Part shown: piece by piece, positions 18,356 to 28,150 of the stretch
Layout: each line of letters starts with the position of its first letter
Numbering within the stretch: position 1 is the first letter of the stretch
NCBI RefSeq assembly: GCF_013256625.1
Contig: NZ_CP053908.1
Coordinates: 2,232,001-2,296,000 of the forward strand
Length of the DNA stretch: 64,000 nt
Direction of reading: 5' to 3'
Source: Hymenobacter sp. BRD128
Lineage (GTDB): Bacteria; Bacteroidota; Bacteroidia; Cytophagales; Hymenobacteraceae
Made by a program: the position numbers and the translations under genes
The notes under the pieces: model-generated
Databases searched by the model: none
What the model was told of the DNA's origin: nothing
The model's input: the letters and a program-made list of their open reading frames with translations, nothing else

Positions 18356-20230
18356 ATGGCTAAAGTTGCCATCAACCTCGCCACCGGCGCCATTCAGCAG
18401 GAAGAGCTGATTGTGGGCATCGACCTGGGCACCACCAACTCGCTGGTGGCCTATGTGCACCCCGAAACCCGCCAGCCGGCGGCTATCAACGACCTGGGCC
18501 GGGGCACCATCGTGCCGTCGGTCGTGCACTTTCCGGCCGATGGCAGCTCGCCGCTGGTGGGCAATGAAGCCCGGGACTTCCTGCTTTCGGACCCCGCCCA
18601 CACTATTTATTCGGTGAAGCGTCTGCTGGGTAAAAGCTACCGCGACCTGGGCCAGCACGCCGGCCAGCTCGGCTACAAGGTCATCGACGACGATACCGAG
18701 GGCCTGGTGAAAGTGCGGGTGGGCGAGCGCTTTTATTCGCCCATCGAGCTGTCGGCCGACATTCTGCGCGAGCTGCGCCACCGCGCCGAGCACGCCCTCA
18801 AAACGCCGGTGCGCCGCGCCGTCATTACGGTGCCTGCCTACTTCAACGACTCGCAGCGCCAGGCCACCCGCGACGCCGGCCGGCTAGCCGGCCTGGAGGT
18901 GCTGCGCATCGTGAACGAGCCCACCGCCGCCGCCCTGGCCTACGGCATCGGCCTTGACCCGAGCGAGGAGAAAACCGTGGCTGTGTACGACCTCGGTGGC
19001 GGCACCTTCGATATCAGCATCCTGCGCCTGCACCAGGGCATTTTTGAGGTGCTGAGTACCCACGGCGATACCTGGCTGGGCGGCGACGATATGGACCGCG
19101 CCGTAGTCGAGTTTTGGCAGGAGAAGTTCCAGCTCGCCCCCGCTTTTGCGAAAATCCCGGCCTTGCAGCAGCAGCTGCGCCTGGCCGCCGAAATGGCCAA
19201 GCGCTATCTCAGCCAGCACGATGATTTCACGACCCAGCTTATCGACGGCGACGAGCGCGTGACCGTCGTCACGCTCACCCGCGCCGAGTTCGACGGCCTC
19301 ATTCGCCCGCTCGTAGACCGCACCATCGCGGCCTGCCGCCAGGCGCTGGGGGATGCCGGGCTAGCCCCCGCCGCCATCCAGGCGGTGCTGCTGGTGGGCG
19401 GCTCGACGCGCGTGCCGCTGGTACACAGCGAGGTGTCGAAGTTCTTCGGCCAAGAGGCTAATAATTCGCTCAACCCGGATGAGGTGGTGGCGCTGGGCGC
19501 CGCCATTCAGGCGGATATTCTGGCCGGCAACCGCCGCGACGTGCTGCTGCTCGACGTGACGCCGCTCACGCTGGGCATCGAAACGCTGGGGGGCCTCATG
19601 GACGCTATTATCCCGCGCAATTCCAAGATTCCGACCAAGGCTGGGCGCCAGTATACCACGAGCGTGGATGGCCAGGTGAACCTCAAGATTGGCGTGTACC
19701 AGGGTGAGCGCGACCTGGTTAGCGAAAATCGCAAGCTCGGCGAGTTTGTGCTCAGCGGCATCCCGGCCATGCCAGCGGGATTACCCAAGATTGACGTCAA
19801 TTTTTTCCTCAATGCCGACGGCATCCTGCGCGTAGAAGCCGTGGAGCTGCGCTCGAACACCCGCCAGCAGGTGGACATAAAGCCGCAATACGGCCTCACC
19901 GATGAGCAGGTAGAGCAGATGCTCATGGACTCGCTCACCAACGCCAAGCAAGACGTGGCTGCCCGCCTGCTCATCGAGGGCCGTACCGCCGCCGAGCAAT
20001 TGCTCTACCAGGTCGAGCGCTTCCTGAAAAAGAATGCCGCGCACCTCGCAGCCGCCGAAGTAAGCAGCACCACCGCCAAAACCGATGAGCTGCGCGAAGC
20101 CCTTAAAGGCAATGACCGTGACCTCATCCTCAAGCGCATGGATGAGCTCGATGAGCTAACCCGCCCATTTGCCGAGCGCGTGATGAATATTTCCATCAAG
20201 CAGGCCATGAGCGGCAAGCAGATAGGCTAG
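18356..20230 (+). CDS. Hsp70-family chaperone, HscA/DnaK-like
   Basis: 624 residues, start at 18356 ([11 protein letters not shown]); an upstream ATG at 18314 adds only a poor leader. The ATPase domain shows [48 protein letters not shown] and VGGSTRVP. The linker [16 protein letters not shown] precedes the substrate domain. The tail lacks the Gly-rich DnaK end. The short N-terminal extension, IYSVKRLLG and the layout fit HscA, the Fe-S cluster assembly chaperone, better than DnaK, but no isc genes are nearby, so the exact role is open. Cytoplasmic. Single gene with its own terminator. Confidence 0.9.
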   Translation: MAKVAINLATGAIQQEELIVGIDLGTTNSLVAYVHPETRQPAAINDLGRGTIVPSVVHFPADGSSPLVGNEARDFLLSDPAHTIYSVKRLLGKSYRDLGQHAGQLGYKVIDDDTEGLVKVRVGERFYSPIELSADILRELRHRAEHALKTPVRRAVITVPAYFNDSQRQATRDAGRLAGLEVLRIVNEPTAAALAYGIGLDPSEEKTVAVYDLGGGTFDISILRLHQGIFEVLSTHGDTWLGGDDMDRAVVEFWQEKFQLAPAFAKIPALQQQLRLAAEMAKRYLSQHDDFTTQLIDGDERVTVVTLTRAEFDGLIRPLVDRTIAACRQALGDAGLAPAAIQAVLLVGGSTRVPLVHSEVSKFFGQEANNSLNPDEVVALGAAIQADILAGNRRDVLLLDVTPLTLGIETLGGLMDAIIPRNSKIPTKAGRQYTTSVDGQVNLKIGVYQGERDLVSENRKLGEFVLSGIPAMPAGLPKIDVNFFLNADGILRVEAVELRSNTRQQVDIKPQYGLTDEQVEQMLMDSLTNAKQDVAARLLIEGRTAAEQLLYQVERFLKKNAAHLAAAEVSSTTAKTDELREALKGNDRDLILKRMDELDELTRPFAERVMNISIKQAMSGKQIG

Positions 20231-20249
20231 CGGCCTCTTGTTAACGCAC

Positions 20250-20288
20250 AAAAAGCCCCGGCTACTGGCAGCAGTAGCCGGGGCTTTC
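20250..20288. terminator. hairpin terminator after Hsp70 gene
   Basis: AGCCCCGGCTACTG (20254 on) pairs exactly with CAGTAGCCGGGGCT around GCAG, with A and T tracts on the sides. It sits between convergent genes. Confidence 0.88.
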
Positions 20289-20312
20289 TGGTTGGTTTGC
20301 TGCCGCTGGCGC

Positions 20313-20696
20313 TTAGGGGCGTGTGGTTGTGGTGTTGGTGCTCGTGCCGGGGCGGGTGCGGGTATTGAGGCGGCGCGTGGGCTGCGAGCCCGAGGTGGCC
20401 GGGCTGCCCAGGGGCTGGTCGGAGCGCAGGGTGCCGGCATCGGCGTTGCGGGCCGGCACCCCGTTGGGATACATGGTGGTGCGCGACGCGCCGACGGGCA
20501 CAGTGGCGCCGGGCGATGCAGTGCCCGGCATTATAGTGCTGGGCGGACCGGGCGCGATGGTACCCACGGCCGGCGTAGCGGGCGAGCCGGGGGTAGGCAT
20601 GGCGCTCGGGGTACCTACGGCGGGCGTTTGGGCGTGGGCCGAAAAGCTAAGGCCGAGCCCTAGCAGGGCGACGGCAAAAATGCTGCTTGTTTTCAT
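20313..20696 (-). CDS. secreted Pro/Thr/Gly-rich low-complexity protein
   Basis: 127 residues from ATG 20696 (MKTSSIFAVALLG). A clear signal peptide ends in FSAHAQ. The mature part is low complexity: repeats of TPAVGT, PGSPATPAVGT and PTRRLNTRTRPGTSTNTTTTRP, with almost no hydrophobic core, so it is probably disordered. No domain recognised. It is convergent with the Hsp70 gene. Since the composition resembles a long spacer, the call as a gene rests mostly on the signal peptide and the single open frame. Confidence 0.65.
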   Translation of the reverse strand: MKTSSIFAVALLGLGLSFSAHAQTPAVGTPSAMPTPGSPATPAVGTIAPGPPSTIMPGTASPGATVPVGASRTTMYPNGVPARNADAGTLRSDQPLGSPATSGSQPTRRLNTRTRPGTSTNTTTTRP

Positions 20697-21122
20697 AATC
20701 AAGTATGTCTACGTAAACTAAAAGTCGGCGCTGCTGCTGGGCTAGCCGGAATACGCCAAGTCTTTTACGCATAAGGCGGCGGCAGAAGCTTGATTTCTAG
20801 TAAGAACTTCCCTGCTAAGGCGACTTAAGCGCAGTAATTTTTCAGTCATATCACTTAAAATAAAGTACTTATTTATACTCGTGCCTGCCACAATAGTTTT
20901 CCGGATAACTGGCCGCCTCCTGGCCATAACTGCATCCGCCAGGCGCTCGCTTCCGGGATATGCAGGCCAGTAACCGGGCGTAAAGACCGGGCGCAGTAGC
21001 AGCTGGTAAGCAGCGCGAATTATAAAGCTCACGCTGCTTTGCAGCCGGCATATGCAGTACCAACTGGTGGTTGCCCACCCTGGCGACCGCTTATCTTTGG
21101 GTAGATTCTGTTTTTGCTGTTA
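20697..21122. other. intergenic region upstream of sbcD
   Basis: About 426 bases between divergent genes. The middle (20800-20890) is AT-rich. A short minus-strand open frame (20742-21032) has no homology that I can recognise. A promoter box for sbcD lies at 21092-21099. I see nothing else in it. Confidence 0.5.
21071..21099 (+). promoter_or_regulatory. candidate Bacteroidota sigma-A promoter of sbcD
   Basis: TATCTTTG at 21092-21099 matches the TAnnTTTG -7 box exactly. TTG at 21071-21073 stands 18 bases upstream as a -33 element. Transcription would start near 21106, giving a leader of about 17 bases before the ATG at 21123. Confidence 0.6.
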
Positions 21123-22391
21123 ATGCGCGTACTGCACACCGCCGATTGGCACTTGGGCCAGCACTTTCTTACCGGCCACGAGCGCCTTACCGAGCAAAAG
21201 GCCTTTCTGGACTGGCTGCTGGCCATTGTGCAGGCCGAAGGAGTGGAGGCGCTGGTGCTAGCCGGCGACGTATTCGACACGACCACGCCCTCGCACGCCG
21301 CGCAGGAGCTGTACTACGATTTTCTGGTGCACCTGCAAGGCACCGGCTGCCGCGATGTGGTGATAGTGGGCGGCAACCACGACTCGCCCACCCTACTCAA
21401 CGCCAGCCGCCGGCTGCTGCGGGCGCTGCGCATTCACGTGGTAGGGGGCGTGCCGCCCGACCCCGCCGAGCAGATTATCGAGCTGGCCGGGGCTAGCGGC
21501 CGGCCGGGCCTGGTGGTGTGCGCCGTACCGTTTTTGCGCGACCGCGACCTGCGCTTGGCCGTGGCCGGCGAAACGCCCGACGAGCGCCAGCTGCGCATCC
21601 GCGACAGCATTGCCGGGCATTATAAAACCCTGAGTGAGCACGACCTGGTGCGCCGCCTGCGCGAGCACGACGTGCCGGTGCTGGCGACAGGCCACCTCTA
21701 CGCGGCCGGCGGCGAGGCCCGCGAGGGCGCCGAGCGCGACGTGCACATTGGCGGGCTGGGCGTGGTGGGCGCCGAGCACTTCCCTGGCACTTTCGACTAC
21801 GTGGCGCTGGGGCACCTGCACCGCCCGCAGGTGGTGGGCGGGCGCCCGCACATCCGCTACTCGGGCTCGCCGGTGCCGCTGTCCTTCACCGAGGCCGACG
21901 ACCGGCAGCAAGTGCTGCTACTCGATTTTGCGGGGGCCGGGGCGCCGGCCATCACGCCGCTGGCGGTGCCGGTAGTGCGCCGCCTGCAACGCTTTCACGG
22001 CGAGCTGGCAGAAGTAGAGGCGGCCATTCTGGCGTTTGATAACGAAGCCTTTAGCCTGGTAGCCTGGGCCGATGTAGTCGTTTACGCCGACGAGCCCACA
22101 GCGGAGGTGCAGCGCCGGGTGCAAGCCGTGCTGAAGGAGCGCCGCGCCCACGTGCTGGCTCCGCGCGGCGCCCGCCACCACCGCCTCACCGAGCTGCCCG
22201 GCCTGACCAGCCCCAGCGCTGATGCGCCCCTGGAGCACCTCCACGAGCTCACGGTAGAGGAAGTATTCAGCCGGCGGGTGGCGGGCCTGCCGCCCGAGCG
22301 CGCGGCGGCCCTCACGGCCACCTTTCAGGAGCTGCGCCAGCTGCTGGCCGAGGCCGACCCGCTGGCCTGGGGCGGTGAGGCAGAAGCCTAA
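21123..22391 (+). CDS. sbcD: exonuclease SbcCD, subunit D (Mre11-like nuclease)
   Basis: 422 residues, from ATG 21123 (MRVLHTADWHLG). Manganese-dependent nuclease subunit that with SbcC opens DNA hairpins and trims protein-blocked ends. All phosphoesterase motifs are present: DWHLGQ, GDVFDTTTPS, GGNHDSPT, ATGHLYA and GHLHRPQ. The C-terminal capping region (after about 300) is variable, as usual. The partner sbcC begins 690 bases downstream, separated by a small exported-protein gene. The long palindromes in this window are potential substrates for this enzyme, a point of interest rather than evidence. Confidence 0.95.
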   Translation: MRVLHTADWHLGQHFLTGHERLTEQKAFLDWLLAIVQAEGVEALVLAGDVFDTTTPSHAAQELYYDFLVHLQGTGCRDVVIVGGNHDSPTLLNASRRLLRALRIHVVGGVPPDPAEQIIELAGASGRPGLVVCAVPFLRDRDLRLAVAGETPDERQLRIRDSIAGHYKTLSEHDLVRRLREHDVPVLATGHLYAAGGEAREGAERDVHIGGLGVVGAEHFPGTFDYVALGHLHRPQVVGGRPHIRYSGSPVPLSFTEADDRQQVLLLDFAGAGAPAITPLAVPVVRRLQRFHGELAEVEAAILAFDNEAFSLVAWADVVVYADEPTAEVQRRVQAVLKERRAHVLAPRGARHHRLTELPGLTSPSADAPLEHLHELTVEEVFSRRVAGLPPERAAALTATFQELRQLLAEADPLAWGGEAEA

Positions 22392-22490
22392 TATTTTAAC
22401 CAATAAATAATTCTTTGTTATTCCCCCAAGCCTTGCTTGTTTGTTGGAGAGGAATAGGGGTAATTTGCATCCTATTCTTTCCCGCATCCC

Positions 22491-23012
22491 ATGAAAAAAC
22501 TAATACTCCCCTTGCTCGTTTTGGCTGGCATGAGCACGGCCCGCCCGGCGCAGGCGCAGGCTGCCCTGGTCAACCTAGTTGGACTAGGCGTGCGCCTGGG
22601 CGCCCAGGCAATTTCGGGCAAAAAGGCCGCTACTCCCCAGCAGGTGATAAGCGCTGCTACTCCGCAAGCTACTGCCGAGCAGGCTGCGGCTACCCAGGCA
22701 GCCGTATTGTCGGCGGCACCGGCCCAACTGGTGATGCACCGCACCCCGGCCGATAAGCTGCCCAAGCAGGCCGCCGAGCAGATTACCACCCTCGAAGCCC
22801 AACTCGACGCCTGCCACGCCACCATGCTGGCCAGCCCCACCGGCGCGGTGCGCACACCCGAGCAGCGCGCTGCCATTCAGCAGGCCGCCGTGAACGTGGC
22901 TCGTGCCAAGCCAGGCTTCGACTTGCAACCCTACCAGCAGGAAATGGCCTATTATATGGCCGAAGATGCGCGCCGCCAACAAGCAGCCGCCCCCGCCGCG
23001 CCGGCTAAGTAG
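22491..23012 (+). CDS. exported Ala/Gln-rich hypothetical protein
   Basis: 173 residues with a classical signal peptide (MKKLILPLLVLAG...ARPAQAQ). The mature part is Ala- and Gln-rich and mostly helical (QAAEQITTLEAQLDACHATML). One Cys, no known domain. It sits between sbcD and sbcC on the same strand, with a terminator after it. The mixed location is likely an insertion of an unrelated gene into an sbcDC pair. Function unknown. Confidence 0.75.
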   Translation: MKKLILPLLVLAGMSTARPAQAQAALVNLVGLGVRLGAQAISGKKAATPQQVISAATPQATAEQAAATQAAVLSAAPAQLVMHRTPADKLPKQAAEQITTLEAQLDACHATMLASPTGAVRTPEQRAAIQQAAVNVARAKPGFDLQPYQQEMAYYMAEDARRQQAAAPAAPAK

Positions 23013-23028
23013 GCTAGCCGTCCTTCCT

Positions 23029-23078
23029 AAAAAAATACGCCCGTCCCAGCTACCAGCGCGGGCTAGGGCGTATTTTTG
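23029..23078 (+). terminator. hairpin terminator before sbcC
   Basis: AAAAAAATACGCCC pairs with GGGCGTATTTTT in imperfect form around a GC-rich loop (AGCGCGGGCTAGG). It ends the small exported-protein transcript only four bases before the sbcC ATG at 23082, so sbcC needs read-through or a start inside this region. Confidence 0.7.
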
Positions 23079-23081
23079 GGT

Positions 23082-26000
23082 ATGAAGATTATCAGCCTGC
23101 GCTTTGCCAACCTCAACTCGCTGCCGGGGCCCTACCTCATCCGGTTCGACGCGGCGCCGCTGGCCGACACGGGCTTATTTGCCATCACCGGCCCCACGGG
23201 GGCGGGCAAAAGCACGCTGCTCGACGCCATTGCGGTGGGCCTCTACGGCCGGGTGCCGCGCCACGACCGCCAGGTGGGCGAGATGGTGAGCCGCCACGCG
23301 CCGGCCGCGTTTTCGGAGGTCGAGTTTGAGGTGCACGAAACCAACGCCGACACCGGCCACACGCGGCGCGTGCGCTACCGCTCGCGCTGGGAAGTGAAGC
23401 GCAAAACGCGCGGCGACGACAAAGGCGGGCTGGGCCAGGATGCCATGACGCTGGTTTTCAGCCCCTCGGGCGAAGCCGTTATCAGTGGCAAGGAGGCCGT
23501 GCCGGCCAAGGTGGGCGAGCTGTCGGGCCTCGACTTCGGGCAATTTGAGCAGGCCGTGCTGCTGAGCCAGGGCAAATTTGCGCGCTTCCTGCACGCCCCC
23601 GAGAGGGAGCGCAGCGCCTTGCTCGAAAAGATGACCAACGTGGGCATCTACTCGCGGCTGTCGGTAGCGGCGTTTGAGAAAGCCAAGGAAGAAGAGCAGA
23701 AAACCCAGCTACTGGCTGCCCGCCTCGATGCCACCCGCCTGCTCACTGACGCAGAGCGCGCCGCCTTGGAAGCCCAGCTCGATGCCCTGAGCGAGCAAGC
23801 GGAGCAGCACCACGAAGAAGAGCAGGAATTAACCGTGTGCCTGACCTGGCGCACCATCCTCGACCAGCTCGACAAGCAGCTGCGCGATACTACCCGCGAA
23901 GTAGAAAGCCTGCGGCAGACCGATGAAGCCCTGCGGGCCGACTTTGCCCGGCTAGCGGGCCACGAGCGCGCCAATGCCAGGGAGCTGGCCACGCCCTTGG
24001 CCTTAGCCGAGCTAGCCAGCCAAACGCTGCAGCGCTGCACCGAGCAGCTGAGCCACTTGCAGCTCGCCCTGCCCAGCCTGGCCACGGCCACTACTACCGC
24101 CGCTGCGGTGCTGCAAGAAGCTACTACGGCCCACCTCGCCGCCCAAAGCCGGGAAGATGGCTTGCGCCCCGTGCTGGAAACCGCTCGGCTGCAGGACGCC
24201 GCCATTGCCACCACGCGCCAGCAGCTGCACAAAAGCCGGACCGCGCATGCCGAAAACCAAGCTACCCACCAGCTGGCCGAGGCGGCCTGGCACCAGCAGG
24301 TGCAAGAGCTGCGTGGGCTAGCCGAGCAGCACACCGCGCTGGAGAGCTGGCTGATTGCTCACAGCCACGAAACCGACCTGAAAAACCAGCTCAACGTGCT
24401 GGGCCGCGAGATTATTGACTTGCAAGGCGCTCAAAAGGAAGCGGCTACGCGCGAGGCCCGTCGCGGCGAACTGCTCAAGACTCAGCAGGCCGTGGCTGCC
24501 GACCTGAACCGGCAGCGGCAGTTCGAAGCCGAAGCGGTAGCCCTGCAGCAAGCTATTAAGGATGAGGGCCAGCCCTGCCGCACCGAGCGCGATGCCTTGC
24601 TGCACGGCACCACGCCCGCCGAGCTGGCCCAGCGTGCCGACGACCTCACTACTTACTTGCAAGGCCTTCACTTGCTGCTGCCAGAGGCCGTGGCCGCCCA
24701 CGAGCACCAGGCGCGGGCCAACGAGCTAGCCAGCCAGCTTGCGCAGGAAGCGCCGGCTTTGGCAACGGCCGAAACCACCGTGCGCCACCTCGAAGCGCGG
24801 CAAACCGATGGGCAGCGCCTGCTGGAAAGCCTGCGGCGCGAGCTGCGCGCGCAGCAGGCCCTGGCCGACCTGAACACCCACCGCCAGCAGCTACAGGCCG
24901 GCGAACCATGCCCGCTGTGCGGCGCGCTGGACCACGCTTTTGCCGCCGGTTTTGCCGCCGATGCCAACGAGCAGGAACTGCGCGTAGCAGCCCAGCAGCA
25001 AGCGCTGGCCGACCTTGCCGCCGAGCTGCGCACGCTAACCCAAGACGTAACCCGCCGCCAAACCGAGCAGCGCCAGCGCCAGCACCAGCGCCACGAAGCC
25101 GCCGAGGCCGCCGAAGCTGCTCGCCGACAGGCGCAGGAATTAGCCGCCCCGCTTGCTCCCACTCCACCCCAGCCCGCCGACCCAGCCGCCGTGCGCGCGC
25201 TGCTAGCCACTACAGCGACCGCCCAGGCCGCCGCCGTAGCCAGCCGACGCCGGCTCGCTGCGCTGGATGAAAAGCTGGCCATTCTGCGCGAGAAATATTT
25301 GGCGGCCGGCAAGTCGGCCACCGACGCGCAAAGTGAGATGCGCCTGCTGGTGCAGCGCCAGGAAGCTACCGCCTCGGAACTGAGCAAGCTGGCGCTGGAG
25401 CTGGCCGACTGGCGCGAGCAGGCAGCTATTTACCAAAACACCATGCAGGATATCCTGCGCCCGCACCAGCTGGCGGTGCCCGCCCGGCCACCCTACGACG
25501 GCCTGCTGGCCACGCTCGAAGACCGGGCCACGCACTACGAAGGCCAACGCGCCAGGCTCGAAGCCGGGCGCGGCCAGCTGCTGGAGCGCACCGCCCAGCA
25601 CAAAGCCCACGGCGAGGAACTGACGCGGCAGCGCCGGCAGCTAGCCGCCACTAGCGAAGACCTGGATGCGCAGCAGCTGGCCCTGGAGCAGCAGCTAGCC
25701 GCCCGCCTGGCGCACTACGCCGGTGCCGACCCGGCCACCGAGGCCGAGCAGCTGCGCCGCCACACCCAGCAGCTAGCCGATGCTGCCCGGCAGGCCGAGC
25801 AGCGGCACACCCAGCAGCAGCAGGAGCTGGCCATTCAACAGAATGCTTACGCCGCCATGCAGACCCAGCTAGCCACCCACCGCCTGGCACACACCGAACA
25901 CCAGGCAGAGCTAGCCGCCGCGCTGGCCGCCGCTGGCTTTGCCGATGCGGCCGCTGCCCAGGCACTGCTGCTGCCCCCCGCCGAGGCCACGCGCTTGCAA

Positions 26001-26807
26001 GAGCGCCGCCAAGACCACCTCACCGCCACGGCCGCCGCTGCCCGCCGCCTGGCCGACCTCACGGCCGAGCAGCAGCACCATGCCGAGGCAGGCCTCACGC
26101 CACTCAGCGCCGGTGCGCTCACGGCCCAGCTCAGCGCGCTGTCGGCCGCCGATGATATTTTGCAGCAAAAGCTCGGGGCCGTCAGCAACCAGCTTGTGCA
26201 AGACGATAGCGCCCGCCAGCTACTAGCCGAGGGCCTGCGCGAGCTGCAGCTGCGCCAGCTAGAGCAGCAGCGCTGGCAAGACCTGGCCGAGCAAATCGGC
26301 TCGGCCAAGGGCGATAAGTTCAGCCAGTTTGCCCAGGGCCTCACCCTCAGCCATCTGGCGCGGCTGGCCAACCTGCGCCTGCGCCAGCTTACGCCGCGCT
26401 ATACTATTCTCAAAACGCCCACCCGCAACCTGGAATTGCTCATCATCGACCACGACCAGGCCGATACCGTGCGCCCGATGGCTTCGCTTTCGGGCGGCGA
26501 GAGTTTTTTGGTGAGCCTGGCCCTGGCTCTGGGGTTGAGTGAGCTAGCCGGCTACAAGGCGCGTATCGAGTCACTGTTTATCGACGAGGGCTTTGGCACG
26601 CTCGACCCCGACTCGCTCAACACGGCCCTCGATGCACTCGAGCGCCTCCAGCATTCGGGCAAGATGATTGGCATCATCTCGCACGTGGCCGACCTCAAGG
26701 AGCGCATCGGCACTCAGATACGCGTGCAGCCTGGCGCCGGCGGCAACAGCACCGTGCGCGTGGTCGATGTGGTGGGCACCGAAATCAGCTGCGAGGATAG
26801 GTATTAA
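23082..26807 (+). CDS. sbcC: exonuclease SbcCD, subunit C (Rad50-like ATPase)
   Basis: 1241 residues, typical of SbcC. N-terminal Walker A GPTGAGKSTLLDAI (about 35-48); long coiled coils rich in Gln, Ala, Glu and Leu on both sides of a zinc hook CPLC at about 609-612; C-terminal ABC signature LSGGESFLVSLALALG and Walker B LFIDEGFGTLD. It forms a complex with SbcD and uses ATP to open hairpins and DNA ends. Start chosen at 23082 (MKIISLRF), the family's standard start; six upstream bases are also open. Followed by the REP-like palindrome at 26879. Confidence 0.96.
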   Translation: MKIISLRFANLNSLPGPYLIRFDAAPLADTGLFAITGPTGAGKSTLLDAIAVGLYGRVPRHDRQVGEMVSRHAPAAFSEVEFEVHETNADTGHTRRVRYRSRWEVKRKTRGDDKGGLGQDAMTLVFSPSGEAVISGKEAVPAKVGELSGLDFGQFEQAVLLSQGKFARFLHAPERERSALLEKMTNVGIYSRLSVAAFEKAKEEEQKTQLLAARLDATRLLTDAERAALEAQLDALSEQAEQHHEEEQELTVCLTWRTILDQLDKQLRDTTREVESLRQTDEALRADFARLAGHERANARELATPLALAELASQTLQRCTEQLSHLQLALPSLATATTTAAAVLQEATTAHLAAQSREDGLRPVLETARLQDAAIATTRQQLHKSRTAHAENQATHQLAEAAWHQQVQELRGLAEQHTALESWLIAHSHETDLKNQLNVLGREIIDLQGAQKEAATREARRGELLKTQQAVAADLNRQRQFEAEAVALQQAIKDEGQPCRTERDALLHGTTPAELAQRADDLTTYLQGLHLLLPEAVAAHEHQARANELASQLAQEAPALATAETTVRHLEARQTDGQRLLESLRRELRAQQALADLNTHRQQLQAGEPCPLCGALDHAFAAGFAADANEQELRVAAQQQALADLAAELRTLTQDVTRRQTEQRQRQHQRHEAAEAAEAARRQAQELAAPLAPTPPQPADPAAVRALLATTATAQAAAVASRRRLAALDEKLAILREKYLAAGKSATDAQSEMRLLVQRQEATASELSKLALELADWREQAAIYQNTMQDILRPHQLAVPARPPYDGLLATLEDRATHYEGQRARLEAGRGQLLERTAQHKAHGEELTRQRRQLAATSEDLDAQQLALEQQLAARLAHYAGADPATEAEQLRRHTQQLADAARQAEQRHTQQQQELAIQQNAYAAMQTQLATHRLAHTEHQAELAAALAAAGFADAAAAQALLLPPAEATRLQERRQDHLTATAAAARRLADLTAEQQHHAEAGLTPLSAGALTAQLSALSAADDILQQKLGAVSNQLVQDDSARQLLAEGLRELQLRQLEQQRWQDLAEQIGSAKGDKFSQFAQGLTLSHLARLANLRLRQLTPRYTILKTPTRNLELLIIDHDQADTVRPMASLSGGESFLVSLALALGLSELAGYKARIESLFIDEGFGTLDPDSLNTALDALERLQHSGKMIGIISHVADLKERIGTQIRVQPGAGGNSTVRVVDVVGTEISCEDRY

Positions 26808-26878
26808 GACAACTGGCAAACAGCCCGCTGTTCACGCTGCTAGGCTTGTTTTGCAGTAAATTCCTTGTAAAAAATGTT

Positions 26879-26964
26879 CTGCGGAGCATATCGAAGCCTC
26901 GCTACTGCGCCGCCAGGGTTCGTACTTCAACGATGCGGCAGCGAGGCTTCGATATGCTCCGCAG
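26879..26964. repeat. REP-like palindrome (family B, perfect 25-bp arms)
   Basis: Arms 26879-26903 and 26940-26964 are exact reverse complements around a 36-base loop. The arms contain GGAGCATATCGAAGCCTCG. The inner TCGAAGC is shared with family A (2106, 56239), so these are probably related. It fills the gap between the convergent sbcC and 27015-28133 genes and is likely to terminate both. Confidence 0.88.
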
Positions 26965-27014
26965 GACCGACGATTTTTCCGGGCTTTCCTTATAATTGAG
27001 AACAAGGCTACTAT

Positions 27015-28133
27015 CTATTGCCCGTTTCTGACGGCCCGCACCTCGGCCCAGGTCCAGTATTTTTTGGGCTGAACACCAGCGTAGCCTTTTTGCAGAAAAG
27101 CCACTACCTCCTGCTCCATCACGCTGGGTACCAGGCTAGAGGCGTAGATGGGCCGGCCATCGGGGTCGGCGTAGCGCTCGGCTTTGGTAAGCGGCCGGCC
27201 AGCCAGGCGCAGCAGCGGGCCAGTGTCGGTGAGCGGGTCGGCCGCCCAGCGGTAGTTACTCTTTTCCAGTTCGTTGAGCCTGACGGCCAGGGGTGCCAGC
27301 GGCAGGCGGGGCAGCGTGGCCCGGCTTGCGAGGTCTACCCAGGTGGTGTATTTGCATTCCAGTTCGTAGCGCTGGCCGTCGTACACACTCAGCACCCAGT
27401 CGAAGCCCGCCGTAGGGCCAAAAAGCGCGTAGTATGGCACCGGCCGGGGCGTGCGGAGGACTACTAACCCGATTTCAGGGTACTCCTGGCGCTGCGTGAG
27501 TGCGCCTGGGCCAACACCTTCCAGCGCGGCCGCGGCCTGCCGCACGCGGGTATATGCCGGCTCCCAGGCGGCGCGGCCGGCCTCGGCATTTTGCACTAGC
27601 GCGGCGAAGCGCGGCAAAAACCAGGCAAACTTGTCGGCCGAAGCCTCGTCTTCGCGGCGACGGCGGGCGGGCGCGCCGAAGGGCTCGTAGAAGCGCGCTT
27701 TTTCCTCGGCATTGAGCCAGCAGGCTAGCCGCAGGGCGTGGTCGGCCAGGGGGTGCTGCCAGTCGATTTCGCGAAAATCGCCCAGCGCGGCCGTTAGGCG
27801 CAGTAAGGTTTCGTGGGCTGGGGCCAGCTCGGGGTGCAGCATCGCCCACACCCCAATGAAGCCATCGATATCAAAGTGATTGGCCGTAACGGCCCTGGCT
27901 TCCAGGCCCGGCGTGGCGGGCGCGTGCAGGGCGCGCAGGCACGAGCCGGCGCTGGTATCGTCGCGCAGGGCGGCGGGCGTAGCGGCCCCGCGCCAGTGCG
28001 CCAGCGTGAGCGCCGCGCCCAGCCCGGTGCTATCGACCACAATAGTGGGCTGCCGCCGCAGCTGCCCAAATGGCACGAAATAGCGGGAGCTATCAGCCTG
28101 CCCTTCGGCAGTTTGGCTATTAACGAGTGGCAT
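27015..28133 (-). CDS. conserved hypothetical protein, possibly DUF6687
   Basis: 372 residues, ATG start. No signal peptide or membrane helix. Opening features are YFVPFGQLRR, IVVDSTGLGAALTLAHWRG, DDTSAG and TANHFDIDGFIGVW; the HFDxDG run is reminiscent of DHH phosphoesterase motifs but not enough to assign. The middle contains FAWFLPRFAALV and the end MEQEVVAFLQKGYAG. I think it belongs to a family with no known function (DUF6687 by recall). The downstream end faces sbcC; upstream, 17 bases away, is an HNH protein on the same strand, so the two may be one operon. A hydrolase acting on a small molecule is one possibility. Confidence 0.75.
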   Translation of the reverse strand: MPLVNSQTAEGQADSSRYFVPFGQLRRQPTIVVDSTGLGAALTLAHWRGAATPAALRDDTSAGSCLRALHAPATPGLEARAVTANHFDIDGFIGVWAMLHPELAPAHETLLRLTAALGDFREIDWQHPLADHALRLACWLNAEEKARFYEPFGAPARRRREDEASADKFAWFLPRFAALVQNAEAGRAAWEPAYTRVRQAAAALEGVGPGALTQRQEYPEIGLVVLRTPRPVPYYALFGPTAGFDWVLSVYDGQRYELECKYTTWVDLASRATLPRLPLAPLAVRLNELEKSNYRWAADPLTDTGPLLRLAGRPLTKAERYADPDGRPIYASSLVPSVMEQEVVAFLQKGYAGVQPKKYWTWAEVRAVRNGQ

Positions 28134-28150
28134 TGGATAAGGACTTAAGG

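Noticed and set aside
20742..21032. Small minus-strand open frame in the sbcD upstream gap
   Set aside because: No recognisable domain, no conserved start context, and it overlaps the likely promoter region. Possible, but not supportable.
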